From a virus, in the IMG/VR virus record IMGVR_UViG_3300046516_001816, positions 220,984-284,983 of that record: 64,000 nucleotides of DNA. One strand, given 5' to 3'. The notes beneath the pieces are model-generated. The model worked only from the letters and a program-made list of their open reading frames with translations. It was not told the origin of the DNA and did no database searches. Positions 33,210 to 42,116 of this stretch are shown one piece after another (the first letter of the stretch is position 1; the number at the start of each line of letters is the position of its first letter). Made by a program: the position numbers and the translations under genes.

Positions 33210-33803
33210 ATGAAAATCGTTCCCTTCTATACGCCTGAAGTCGCCAAGTATTTCTCCGAGTACGGCCCCGTGATGACCGTACCGCGCGGGCTGCAACTCT
33301 ATCAAACCAAGCTGCTACGGCCCGACGTAGCGATCCCGCTGCTGCACCTGGGGGAATCCACGGCGCTGCTGGAAACGTCGATTCTCGACACGACCGATTA
33401 TATCCAGATGGATCCGGCGCCGGCGGTCGACGGGCTGCTCTTCCGTATCATCAAGGAAGGCGAGCCGGACGAACTGTTTTATCAGGAGATCGACGAAACC
33501 GATCACCTCTCGGGACGCTTCCGACCGAATCCGGATGATTATTCGGTGGCCTTGCTGCATACCGACGTCAGCATCGTCCTGCACCGGGTGAACGAAGACA
33601 GCACGCTGGCGATTGCACAAATCAAGGGCACGTTCTTCGCCGATATGGCCACGGTCGAGCTCAAGGGGCGGGTAATCATCAAGGATGAAGACTTCGCCGA
33701 CGGCGTGGAGCTCGTGGGGTATTCTATCGATACGCATCGCTTCAATAGCAAGAGCAAACCTGCCAAGCATCAGATCACACCGACGCGTTACAAGAAGATT
33801 TAA
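33210..33803 (+). CDS. stand-alone paralogue of an internal major-capsid domain
   Basis: 197 residues from ATG 33210 (TTTAAACCAAGGTTCGTC). Residues about 46-68 (LLHLGESTALLETSILDTTD) align with the MCP segment LLGLSQTEALLETGILDVTD. The end (LVGYSIDTHRFNS then YKKI) aligns with MCP VVGYDLEAHRTNS and YNQI, with similar spacing overall. It therefore looks like a detached copy of MCP residues of about 271-465. It could be a minor capsid, vertex or decoration protein. The homology is seen; the role is inference. Confidence 0.7.
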   Translation: MKIVPFYTPEVAKYFSEYGPVMTVPRGLQLYQTKLLRPDVAIPLLHLGESTALLETSILDTTDYIQMDPAPAVDGLLFRIIKEGEPDELFYQEIDETDHLSGRFRPNPDDYSVALLHTDVSIVLHRVNEDSTLAIAQIKGTFFADMATVELKGRVIIKDEDFADGVELVGYSIDTHRFNSKSKPAKHQITPTRYKKI

Positions 33804-33808
33804 GCTGA

Positions 33809-33854
33809 CGGCATAGAGCCCGGCCCCCACATGGGGAGCCGGGCCTTTATGCCG
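33809..33854. terminator. bidirectional CGGCATA-hairpin-TATGCCG terminator
   Basis: CGGCATA, then CCCGGC...GCCGGG, then CCTTTATGCCG. It lies between convergent genes and is symmetric, so both strands end in hairpin plus TATGCCG. Confidence 0.8.
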
Positions 33855-33880
33855 CCTTCTTTTTTTGGCTTCAAACGAGC

Positions 33881-36799
33881 TTAGGACTTGGGTTGCTGAT
33901 CCTTGTCCTGGTTCTCGTCCTCTTCCCCTTCCTTCGGCTGCGCGTTAGCGTCGGCGCCAGGTGCTGCATTCTGGTCGGCGTTATCGCTCGGTGCCGCTTC
34001 GCCCGGGGCTGCGGGCATCGTATCACCCTGACCGTTGCCCGTATCGAGCTCGGGTGCGTCAAACCCGGTCTGATCTCCAAACCCACCACCGCTGTTCTCA
34101 TCGGTGCCCGACGTGTCCGTGGAACCGAAGTCCGTGCTACCCCCTGCGGCTGTGGTGGTGAGCTTGCCCTCGGTGTCCTTGAGCTCCTCGTTGGATTTGT
34201 TGGTGATCGAGACCAGATCCTTGAAGAACTCACCAAACGTCTTCTGCAACGTTTCGATGTGTTCCGATTGGATCTTGAAGACGTCCACCGCCGGCTTGCC
34301 GTCTTCGGTTTTCGTCGTGAGCTGCGAGAGTTCCGTCATCATGCCGTTCTCGCTCATCCATTGACGCAAGAAGTAGGCTTTCGCCACTTCCTTGAGCACC
34401 GTGATCTTCTCGGCGACATTGCCACCCGTATCCGGCGTGAAGAACTTCTCCGACAGCCAGGCATCGAGCGCCATGTCCAGGGCTTCACTGTAACTCTTGA
34501 ATGCGGCGAACTGGTTTTCCAGTGTCGTCGAATTTGGACGCGGCAGGGTCACTGTCACGTTCATCAAGAATTCATTGAGGACCTGGTTGACGATGTACTC
34601 CTGATCATCCTCGCTCAGGTTGCCGGTGCCGTCCGAGTTATCGCTGCGCTTTTCGTCGATGATCGGCACACCCGTGTTGTTGCCGTAGTTGCGCGGATCA
34701 CTTGACTTCCTTTTCGCGTTCTTCTTCTCGTCCTTCGTGATGGTGAGTTTCTTGAAGTTCTCACGGAGAATCTCTTTCAAGTCCTCCACGAGCTCTTCCG
34801 AATTCATCGCGTGCTGACGCATATGCGTGGCCAGCTGCGGATGGAACTCGTCCTGAATCTGCATCACGCGCTTGGAGAGCAGGATGTTGTTGGTCACCAC
34901 CGAGGTCGCCAACTCCGGCTGGTAGGCCGCGTCAATCGTTTCCGGCGGCACACCCGTCTTCATGATCGCCCGCTTGCGCAGGTTATCTTCAAGCTCGGTG
35001 TCGGGCTTGGTGTACTGGCTGTTCTTCTCGCCGAAGTCAATCGACACGTCCGGCATGCCCGGGTGCCCTTCGTACGTGAATTCAAAGCCTGCGCGCGTAA
35101 TGAAGTCCACCACTTCAGCCGGCGAATTCACCCCCAGCGGCAAGAAGTTCTGACGGCTGCGGATGATTTCATGCATCGCCGTCTCAAGCGTCTTCTCCGG
35201 ATTGGCGTCATCCTCGTCGAACTTGAGTTTGACTTCCGTGCGACCGATCGAGTTCTTGATGCCGGCCATCACGTTGGCAAACAGCAGCATCGAGCGCAGA
35301 CTGTTCAGGATCTTCAGCTCGTCGAGCAACGACTCCCCGATGCCATCCTTATTGAAGCGGAAGGCAAAGTACGTCATGAACTCCGCCGGGATAAAGAGCA
35401 ACTGCGTATGCTGACGGGCCAAGGCCCGTGCAAACATAATGCGGTAGATCTCTTCACGCTTGCCGATCGCCACGCTGTTGCCATACGGTCCGTTGCGCAG
35501 ACGGGCGAGCAAGTCCTGCTCCACCATGTCCCCGTAGACTCGCGACGAGTAATCGAGGTGGTCCCGGTTATGGACATCAAAGCCTTCCATCTGGCTTTTG
35601 ACCTTGGTGAGCATCGCACTGGGGAAGCTCCCCGACGTCGACATCCGTTGCTGCATCTGCTGGTAGTGGTCGGTGATCTGTTGACGCACCACCGGATGGC
35701 CGTCCTGATCGAGCAGCACAAAGAAGCCGATCTGGTTTTGCGGCGTGCCCGGCACGTGCACCGGAATGATGGCTTCCGAAGGGATATGCATCACCATCGG
35801 GTTGCCCACCATGCGACGATCCAGCTGCTCGTGGGTTTTGACAGTCGCCACCGGCTGGTAATTAAACCGGCGGTTGCGATACAGCAAGCCCGTGAGTTCC
35901 CGATCGTTCATCTTCTGCATCGGGCTATTGTTACCCACCCCCAGCGATTCCAACGCGGACGAGCCCCAGGCCTTGAGCGTCTTATGCTCGCGCAGCTTCT
36001 GGTTGATCAGTGGCACCTTGAGCGCGGTCGGATTGTCCGTGACGGTCAAGAACACGTCTTCCTTATTGAGCGGCTTCGAAAAGCTGCTCTCAAAACGCAC
36101 CAGCCCGATCTCCTGCTCGATGGCGATATTTTCGTCATTGAACTGCTCGATCGCCAAACCCGGACCGCGGGCTTCTTCGGTGGGCTTCTTCTTTTGCACC
36201 GGACCCAGCAAACCCACCGGACGGATCGTGCCATCGGGGTTGATATGCTCAGCGAGGTTTTCCATGGCCATGCGCACTTGGCCGTTGATCACTTCGTCGA
36301 CCGAGTTTTCCGGGATCACCGCAATGCCGTAGGAGCCCGTGCGGAACAGCGTGTCGCGCAGGATCTTGGGAATGAGCGGTTTAATCTTATGGACTTGTTC
36401 GAAATGCTGCCGGTAACGGTCGATCATGGCGCCGGCGACGTCGGGGGCCATGAGGCCTTCAGGCGCTGTGTAGGTCAGCTCCAGCGTCATCATGTCCTTG
36501 GGCGAACCCACGGATGACACCAGAATCTGCTGCGACAACTCCATGTCGGGCAAGAGCTGCATGACCGTTTCAGCGTCATTGACGTTTTGCGCGGTCTGTT
36601 CAGCAGCGTTTCGGAAACTGTACAAGTTAGGCTGCACCGGTTCACGGTTGCCCTTATCGTTGTACTGGTTGGGGTGCTGCGACGGAATCAGCTTAGCCAA
36701 AGTGGCGGCTGTACCCGGGTCCTGTCGCACCAATTGCATGACAGGAAATCTTTTACCGCTACCCGCCAATTCAATGGCTTTGTCGTATCCGTTAGACAT
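33881..36799 (-). CDS. portal protein
   Basis: 972 residues. The core around 470-590 has the portal pattern: FIPAEFMTYFAFRF, GIGESLLDELKILNSLRSML, then KNSIGRTEVKLKF, as in the large myovirus portals. It forms the dodecameric ring at one capsid vertex through which DNA is packaged and where the tail joins. The N-terminal part has a barrel-like beta region. The C-terminus is a disordered Gly/Ser/Asp/Gln-rich tail (about 900-972). A good Shine-Dalgarno (AAGAGGTAGC) precedes the ATG. It is transcribed against its neighbours. Confidence 0.75.
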   Translation of the reverse strand: MSNGYDKAIELAGSGKRFPVMQLVRQDPGTAATLAKLIPSQHPNQYNDKGNREPVQPNLYSFRNAAEQTAQNVNDAETVMQLLPDMELSQQILVSSVGSPKDMMTLELTYTAPEGLMAPDVAGAMIDRYRQHFEQVHKIKPLIPKILRDTLFRTGSYGIAVIPENSVDEVINGQVRMAMENLAEHINPDGTIRPVGLLGPVQKKKPTEEARGPGLAIEQFNDENIAIEQEIGLVRFESSFSKPLNKEDVFLTVTDNPTALKVPLINQKLREHKTLKAWGSSALESLGVGNNSPMQKMNDRELTGLLYRNRRFNYQPVATVKTHEQLDRRMVGNPMVMHIPSEAIIPVHVPGTPQNQIGFFVLLDQDGHPVVRQQITDHYQQMQQRMSTSGSFPSAMLTKVKSQMEGFDVHNRDHLDYSSRVYGDMVEQDLLARLRNGPYGNSVAIGKREEIYRIMFARALARQHTQLLFIPAEFMTYFAFRFNKDGIGESLLDELKILNSLRSMLLFANVMAGIKNSIGRTEVKLKFDEDDANPEKTLETAMHEIIRSRQNFLPLGVNSPAEVVDFITRAGFEFTYEGHPGMPDVSIDFGEKNSQYTKPDTELEDNLRKRAIMKTGVPPETIDAAYQPELATSVVTNNILLSKRVMQIQDEFHPQLATHMRQHAMNSEELVEDLKEILRENFKKLTITKDEKKNAKRKSSDPRNYGNNTGVPIIDEKRSDNSDGTGNLSEDDQEYIVNQVLNEFLMNVTVTLPRPNSTTLENQFAAFKSYSEALDMALDAWLSEKFFTPDTGGNVAEKITVLKEVAKAYFLRQWMSENGMMTELSQLTTKTEDGKPAVDVFKIQSEHIETLQKTFGEFFKDLVSITNKSNEELKDTEGKLTTTAAGGSTDFGSTDTSGTDENSGGGFGDQTGFDAPELDTGNGQGDTMPAAPGEAAPSDNADQNAAPGADANAQPKEGEEDENQDKDQQPKS

Positions 36800-36823
36800 T
36801 GATGCTACCTCTTAGTTTTTAGG

Positions 36824-39136
36824 ATGACTGTCGTGGCTTCCACAAATTCAAATTACTTCCAGGTCTACCTGAACGCGTGCGTCGCGTTGGCCCAGACCAT
36901 GGTCATCAAATCGACCGAATCAGAACAAGGACTAAACCAATTCGTTATTGACAACTATGGCGCGGCGGCCTGGGACGAGACCGATCCGACGTCGTGGAAA
37001 TACTACATGAATCTTTCTGGCAAATATCATTTTACTGACCAGATGATGTATGTTATCTCCCTCGACACGATGGAGCGCATCGAGTTCACGCCGGCGAACC
37101 TGTTGATCCATACGGCGACCGCGCAAGCGTACCAGTTTGGCTCGACGTATTACCAGGCGCTGGTGGACCAGTACCCGCGTCAGGTCTCGTTGATTCTGGG
37201 CATTCTGTATCCCGTGGATCAAGCCACTGCCATCGCTGCAAAGGATGGACAGATCCTCGGTTGGCCCGCCCAGTATATCGAGGTGAACGAGTACAGCCTG
37301 GTGGAGAAACTGCAAGCGTGGATCTATGGCTTTAAACAGCGCTGGATCAACCCGCAATTTGGGCTGAGTGACGAATTGTATTTCACGGTGCAGCTGCACC
37401 ACATGTATCAGGGTTTGCTCCAGGCGATCATTGCGTACCGCGAAGAAGCGTGTCGCACTGCGGAGATGCACAGCTTTCATCAGCAGCAGTTTCTGGCCTC
37501 CCATCAGGGACTGGACCAGTACATGGACCAGCTGAGCTTGAACCAGATCGTCTGGCTGTGTCGCAATATCAACTATATCCAGCGCAATGTGGGCAAGCGC
37601 TCGACGTTTCAAACGCTGATCCAGAACATCTTGACGGTGCGCAATATTCCGCTGGCGGCGTACACCATGCGGCACAACACTGGCCACATGCCCACGCTGA
37701 CGAGCCCCGAAGTGTTCTTCCAGTCGGACCCGTTGAATTTCGACGAGAACCTGGTGGCTTCCACCAACTGGACGCTCGCCACGATGCTGGACACTGAGCA
37801 GCCGCTGGCGACCATGAACGCGCAGATTCAAACGGATCAGGCGGCGGACATTCAGTTGCGCATGGAAAACGCGCTGTCCAATACGCTGCAAACCAAGGTG
37901 CTCAATAGCGCCATGGTGGACGAAACCGATTCGACGCCGTACACGATGGAAGACATCCTCGTGAACCACTGGCTGCTCTTCTCGCAACAGGATCTGTACA
38001 CTGCCTTCTTGGTGGTGAACAATCCCGTGACGGGTGAGCCGATTGTGCCGATGAATGCGAAGGATGGCTTTGTGTTCATGTGGTACTGCTACTCGCGCAG
38101 CATTGGCATTGATTTGACCAACGCGGTAATCCCAGCGGTGCTGGCCCAGCGCGTTGTGCGTACCCCCCTCCCCAACGTGACCGACTTGATGTCAGTGGTC
38201 GATTGGAGCTTGGTCTCACAGGATATCGCCACGCAAATGCTCGGTTATATGCCTGCGATTAACCCGATGATCTCCACCACGTCGTTCTTTGCGACGTGTA
38301 AGGCGATCTGGACAGCGGCCAATAATCAGCGGGGACTGGTGTCGCGCCAAGAACATTACCTGCGCCGCGGGATGGTGTACGGCATGAGTGAGCGCTGCTA
38401 CCAGGACGTGATGATCCAGCTGGGTGACCAATCGGGTGAGACGTTCTACGAATGGTTCCATCTGCGCAATATCGATCTGGGCAACTTTAGCCAGAACGAC
38501 TGGGGGCTGATGTACACCTCGCTCGTGCAAGCGGCGACTGGCATTGACCTGCTCAATACAAACTCGGTGGCCAACCTCCAGAAAGCCATGATCGGCATCA
38601 TGGAGAAGCTCTCGAGCTATTCGGTGCAGTATCTGTACGAGATTAACAACGGCGCGATTCAGGACATCGACTGGCCGATGGTGCGCGTGGGCGACATCCA
38701 TACCGACGCGGCCATGGAGCTTTATGGCGAGCAAGTCCTCGATACGTACAACGAACGCGTGAGTGGCGTGCTCGGTGACGAGTTCGACATCGGGGCGGCA
38801 ACCTGTGAAGTCTTGAGCGTGGGGGCGAGCGTGCGCAAGGATGAAAACATCTGCATGAGCACCTGGCTCGGTGACAATGCGATGGTGTTTAAGATGCACA
38901 CGCATCAGCTGGTGGGGGTCCGGTCCGCCACGCCCTTGCAAGAAAACAGCCGCGGCATCATTCCGGTGATTGGCCTGGATAACTGGCTCGCCATGGACGA
39001 AGCCGCGCAAGATACATCGTTGGTCAGTATCTATCAGTCCAACTGGAATAACGCACCCAATGCACCGGTGAAACAACTGGCCAGCGTCTGGCCGGTGCGG
39101 AACTTGTCGGGCTTGACCTACACCCCGCCCAATTAA
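36824..39136 (+). CDS. large virion structural protein (putative)
   Basis: 770 residues, rich in Gln, Tyr, Trp, Met and Asn, with no membrane helix, signal peptide or enzyme motif; this composition is typical of tail or neck structural proteins. Its start lies 24 bases from the divergent portal gene. The N-terminus (YFQVYLNACVALAQTM) weakly resembles that of the next gene (VWGAYLQTCLLLKLQY), suggesting a common interaction surface. Exact role unknown. Confidence 0.6.
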   Translation: MTVVASTNSNYFQVYLNACVALAQTMVIKSTESEQGLNQFVIDNYGAAAWDETDPTSWKYYMNLSGKYHFTDQMMYVISLDTMERIEFTPANLLIHTATAQAYQFGSTYYQALVDQYPRQVSLILGILYPVDQATAIAAKDGQILGWPAQYIEVNEYSLVEKLQAWIYGFKQRWINPQFGLSDELYFTVQLHHMYQGLLQAIIAYREEACRTAEMHSFHQQQFLASHQGLDQYMDQLSLNQIVWLCRNINYIQRNVGKRSTFQTLIQNILTVRNIPLAAYTMRHNTGHMPTLTSPEVFFQSDPLNFDENLVASTNWTLATMLDTEQPLATMNAQIQTDQAADIQLRMENALSNTLQTKVLNSAMVDETDSTPYTMEDILVNHWLLFSQQDLYTAFLVVNNPVTGEPIVPMNAKDGFVFMWYCYSRSIGIDLTNAVIPAVLAQRVVRTPLPNVTDLMSVVDWSLVSQDIATQMLGYMPAINPMISTTSFFATCKAIWTAANNQRGLVSRQEHYLRRGMVYGMSERCYQDVMIQLGDQSGETFYEWFHLRNIDLGNFSQNDWGLMYTSLVQAATGIDLLNTNSVANLQKAMIGIMEKLSSYSVQYLYEINNGAIQDIDWPMVRVGDIHTDAAMELYGEQVLDTYNERVSGVLGDEFDIGAATCEVLSVGASVRKDENICMSTWLGDNAMVFKMHTHQLVGVRSATPLQENSRGIIPVIGLDNWLAMDEAAQDTSLVSIYQSNWNNAPNAPVKQLASVWPVRNLSGLTYTPPN

Positions 39137-39210
39137 GACCGCAGTAGATTTTCACTTAGTAATTTTACATCTTGTGTAGGCTTTCTTTTTAAGACCGTTT
39201 AGGATTCGAC

Positions 39211-40056
39211 ATGGAACAAACCACCAGAACAGTTTGGGGCGCGTATTTGCAAACCTGCCTGCTGCTCAAGCTCCAATACCAGATGATGACGGACTCGACG
39301 CTGAACGAAAAGTTCAATGTCCAATCGGGGATTGCACCGGCCGCTTCGGTGATCCCGACGCAAGGCTACTACTGTATCGGCAACGGCGGCCACGCCATGA
39401 CCGTGGGTACCGACGGCCTCACCGCCCCGACGCCCCTGCAACACGAAGCGACCGACGCGGCGCTGTTCAACCACCTGCCGTTTATCATGCGTCCGGTCGC
39501 GAGTGACCTCTCGCAAAGCCAGATGGCGCAGTACGCGCTGCGCGTGGTGCAGCCGTTCAATGGCGTGCCCTACGCTTGCTACTACCTGCGTCGCATCAAC
39601 TTCACGAACGTCGCCGCGCAGATCCAGATGAACACGGTCGCCTCGGGCGTGACCACGGTGGCGCCGTACAGCGCGAACACGGCCAACCTGAACCCGACCC
39701 CGCCGGTGGTGGCCAATGGTCAATCGAATGTCGTGTCGCCGGACTACCTGACCGCGGCTGCGATTCTCGGCCTGTCGTTCTCGCAACAAGACGCTGCTGA
39801 GCTCGTGAACTGCGCGAACATCATCTACGGGGATCCGCGCTACGCGATCGTCTCGGAAGTCGGCCTCGTCTCGGGCGTGGACGCCGTCGTGCAAGTCCCG
39901 TCGGTGGCAGGCTCGTTCAATATGAACGAAGTCATCGCTGCGCAAATCGATTCGTTCATCAATACGTTCATTCCGATGAACTACCTGAACGATGGCACCA
40001 CCATCAATCTGAACGTGGGTTCCACCGAACCGCTGTTCCAGTTGCAAGCTGCCTAA
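39211..40056 (+). CDS. virion structural protein (putative), 281 aa
   Basis: Preceded by TTTAGGATTCGAC. Ala/Asn/Thr/Val-rich, with strongly biased codon use like the major capsid protein, so probably made in quantity. No catalytic motif. It may be a head-neck or tail component next to the 770-residue protein. Identity unknown. Confidence 0.6.
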   Translation: MEQTTRTVWGAYLQTCLLLKLQYQMMTDSTLNEKFNVQSGIAPAASVIPTQGYYCIGNGGHAMTVGTDGLTAPTPLQHEATDAALFNHLPFIMRPVASDLSQSQMAQYALRVVQPFNGVPYACYYLRRINFTNVAAQIQMNTVASGVTTVAPYSANTANLNPTPPVVANGQSNVVSPDYLTAAAILGLSFSQQDAAELVNCANIIYGDPRYAIVSEVGLVSGVDAVVQVPSVAGSFNMNEVIAAQIDSFINTFIPMNYLNDGTTINLNVGSTEPLFQLQAA

Positions 40057-40067
40057 GAGGTGACAGG

Positions 40068-40673
40068 ATGCTCCGCGTGCCCTATGGTTCGGGGTCCATC
40101 ATCTCCATCGTAGGGATTGACCCGGGGAGCGACACCCTGGGTACCGCGATTCTTTGGGTCGATCTCGCTGCGATGCAGATTGTGTCGTCGTCTGCCAAGA
40201 CGTTTCGAGGGGAGAAGCTGCTCTCGAATGACTCATGGACCGAATCGCTTTATGGCAATCGCTTGGCGCGTATCTGGGCACTGGAGAATGAGCTGGTTCA
40301 TCTCTTCGAGCACGTGCAGCCGTTCATGATTGCCAGTGAGGCGCCGTTTGTAAACAAACGGTTTCCGCAAGCGGGCTTAGCGCTCACGGAAGTCGTCTGT
40401 GCTGTAAAGTCAGCTGTGATCCGGTTTGACAAATGGAAGCCACTGTATCTGATCGATCCTCCCACCGTAAAGCGGGCTATCAACGCGAAGGTGATGGGGG
40501 GTGAGAAAGGTAAAGAGGAAATGAAACGGGCGGTATTGGAAGTCTCTGATCTCCACTACGCCGGTGACACTCCACTCGACACTCTGGACGAGCACAGCGT
40601 TGATGCGCTAGCGGTGGCGTATAGCCGCTGGCACTCTTTTTTGAAGGAGATGAACTGTGTCGAAAATCCTTGA
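40068..40673 (+). CDS. RuvC-like Holliday-junction resolvase
   Basis: 201 residues. RNase-H-fold resolvase motifs: GIDPGSDTLGTAI near residues 16-28 (first Asp), MIASEAPF (Glu) near 87-94, and LDEHSVDALAVAY (acidic pair) near 172-184; DPPTVKRAINAK matches the basic substrate-contact strand of RuvC. All acidic catalytic residues seem present. It should cleave branched DNA before packaging or during recombination. Its stop overlaps the next start by 17 bases. Confidence 0.8.
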   Translation: MLRVPYGSGSIISIVGIDPGSDTLGTAILWVDLAAMQIVSSSAKTFRGEKLLSNDSWTESLYGNRLARIWALENELVHLFEHVQPFMIASEAPFVNKRFPQAGLALTEVVCAVKSAVIRFDKWKPLYLIDPPTVKRAINAKVMGGEKGKEEMKRAVLEVSDLHYAGDTPLDTLDEHSVDALAVAYSRWHSFLKEMNCVENP

Positions 40674-41220
40674 CCTGTTAGGGCTCGGGCAGATCAAACT
40701 GTCGGTGACCACGGTGGTGTGTATTGTCGCGGCGCTGGCGTTTGCAGGCGTCGTGGGCTACGGTGTGTATGAAGCGAAGCAAATCAAGACGCTGGAAACA
40801 GCAGCTGGAAAAGCCTCGCAGCAAATCACCGATCTCACCAATACCAACAAAGACTTGAGCACCCAGCTCAAGCTCGCGCAACAGTCCGCCAAAATCAATA
40901 CCGATGTCAGCACGGCGGACGTGCAAGCCAAACAGCAAGCGCAGAGCAGCTCGACGGCGATCGCGACCAACGCGCAAAAGCAAATCACCACCATCGTCAA
41001 GAAGTATCAACCGCAAGGTCCCGCGCAAGTGCTCACGCCCGTGCAGGCCAAAGCGGAACGCGATGAAATCAGTACGGTGCGATTGAATAGCGCATGGCAA
41101 ACTTACTGCCAGGCCGTGCCCAAGGAGTCCAAAGGCTGCGTGCTGGTGATGCCGGAGACGCCGCTTCAGGCGCCGGTGGACAACAACCATCCGCCGGCTC
41201 AAGTGGGGCCGAGCGCGTGA
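40657..41220 (+). CDS. inner-membrane spanin-like protein (i-spanin)
   Basis: 187 residues from GTG 40657. One N-terminal membrane helix (about 16-38, LSVTTVVCIVAALAFAGVVG) and then a long Gln/Ala/Lys-rich coiled coil in the periplasm, the layout of Rz-type i-spanins. The next gene is a short lipoprotein, as expected for the partner. Together they would fuse inner and outer membranes at lysis. Assignment by architecture, not by sequence identity. Confidence 0.6.
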   Translation: MSKILDLLGLGQIKLSVTTVVCIVAALAFAGVVGYGVYEAKQIKTLETAAGKASQQITDLTNTNKDLSTQLKLAQQSAKINTDVSTADVQAKQQAQSSSTAIATNAQKQITTIVKKYQPQGPAQVLTPVQAKAERDEISTVRLNSAWQTYCQAVPKESKGCVLVMPETPLQAPVDNNHPPAQVGPSA

Positions 41221-41255
41221 CGTAACAACACCAAGAAATCTCGGGGAAACCAATC

Positions 41256-41612
41256 ATGAAACGTATCGGACGTTGGGTCGCGCTGCTTGCGACCGTCGCA
41301 CTTGCTGCCTGTACCACCGCGCCTACGACGGTGGAGCATTACCAGATGTATTTGCCGGAATTCCCGAGTCTCTTGGTGGCCCACACGCAAGCGGCGCCGC
41401 CCCCGGATCTCTCGCAGTACCTCGCAGCCAATGCCGACGCACGTGAGCAGATGTGGACTGACGCGTATAACGCGCAAACCACCAACCTGTGGACTTGTAA
41501 TATCGACAAAGACAAGGTGCAGGACTGGTGGACTAAACAACAAGCAGCGGTGGCCGCCGCAAACGGGGCTAGCGCCTCCGTGGCGGCCTCGGCTGCGCAG
41601 GTGGGGCAATGA
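41256..41612 (+). CDS. outer-membrane lipoprotein, probable o-spanin
   Basis: 118 residues. The N-terminus MKRIGRWVALLATVALAACT is a type II signal with lipobox LAAC; Cys19 would be lipidated. Thr at +2 predicts sorting to the outer membrane. The mature part is Ala/Gln-rich with a Pro-rich segment (AAPPPDL). Position directly after the i-spanin-like gene supports the o-spanin (Rz1-like) role. Confidence 0.6.
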   Translation: MKRIGRWVALLATVALAACTTAPTTVEHYQMYLPEFPSLLVAHTQAAPPPDLSQYLAANADAREQMWTDAYNAQTTNLWTCNIDKDKVQDWWTKQQAAVAAANGASASVAASAAQVGQ

Positions 41613-42106
41613 GTCATACTGAGCGATGCGGCCTCCTGGAGGCCATTCTCGCAGGTATTAGCGATACTCGGACACTGGGTGATCATGATGGTGGTCCTTC
41701 GCCGCTCGATGAGCTGGTCAAGGGCTACCGTCGTGAAGCCAAGATCGACGATCGCTTGCCGGCGATTACCAGTGAGAGTACGGGTCGGGAGTTGAAAGAT
41801 GCAGTAGGGTTGTTGCGACCGGAAGTCCAAGTCGCACTACTGCAAGACTACAACCACGCGACCAAGAACCTCTCGACCCCAACTGAATACGACCCCAAGG
41901 TCCTGAAGGAGCAAACCAAGAGCCTGCGCAACCAAGTCTGGTGGTTGGCGGGGGCGCTGTTATTCTTTATGGTCGCCGTGTTGGTGGGTGCTACCATTGC
42001 GACGGCGGTTCACATGAACGTCGTGAGCGAAGGCGAAGTGCTCAAGAACCTGCTGGAAACGGCAAAAGAAATCATCATGCTCTTCCTGGACATGGAGGGC
42101 GGTTAA
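41609..42106 (+). CDS. membrane protein in lysis cassette, 165 aa
   Basis: Starts in the ATGA overlap with the lipoprotein gene. A soluble N-terminal 110 residues is followed by a membrane helix (VWWLAGALLFFMVAVLVGATIA), then an amphipathic C-terminal helix (EVLKNLLETAKEIIMLFLDM). Its linkage to the spanin-like pair suggests a lysis or envelope role, perhaps holin-related; this is inference. Confidence 0.55.
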   Translation: MSHTERCGLLEAILAGISDTRTLGDHDGGPSPLDELVKGYRREAKIDDRLPAITSESTGRELKDAVGLLRPEVQVALLQDYNHATKNLSTPTEYDPKVLKEQTKSLRNQVWWLAGALLFFMVAVLVGATIATAVHMNVVSEGEVLKNLLETAKEIIMLFLDMEGG

Positions 42107-42116
42107 GGAATCGATT

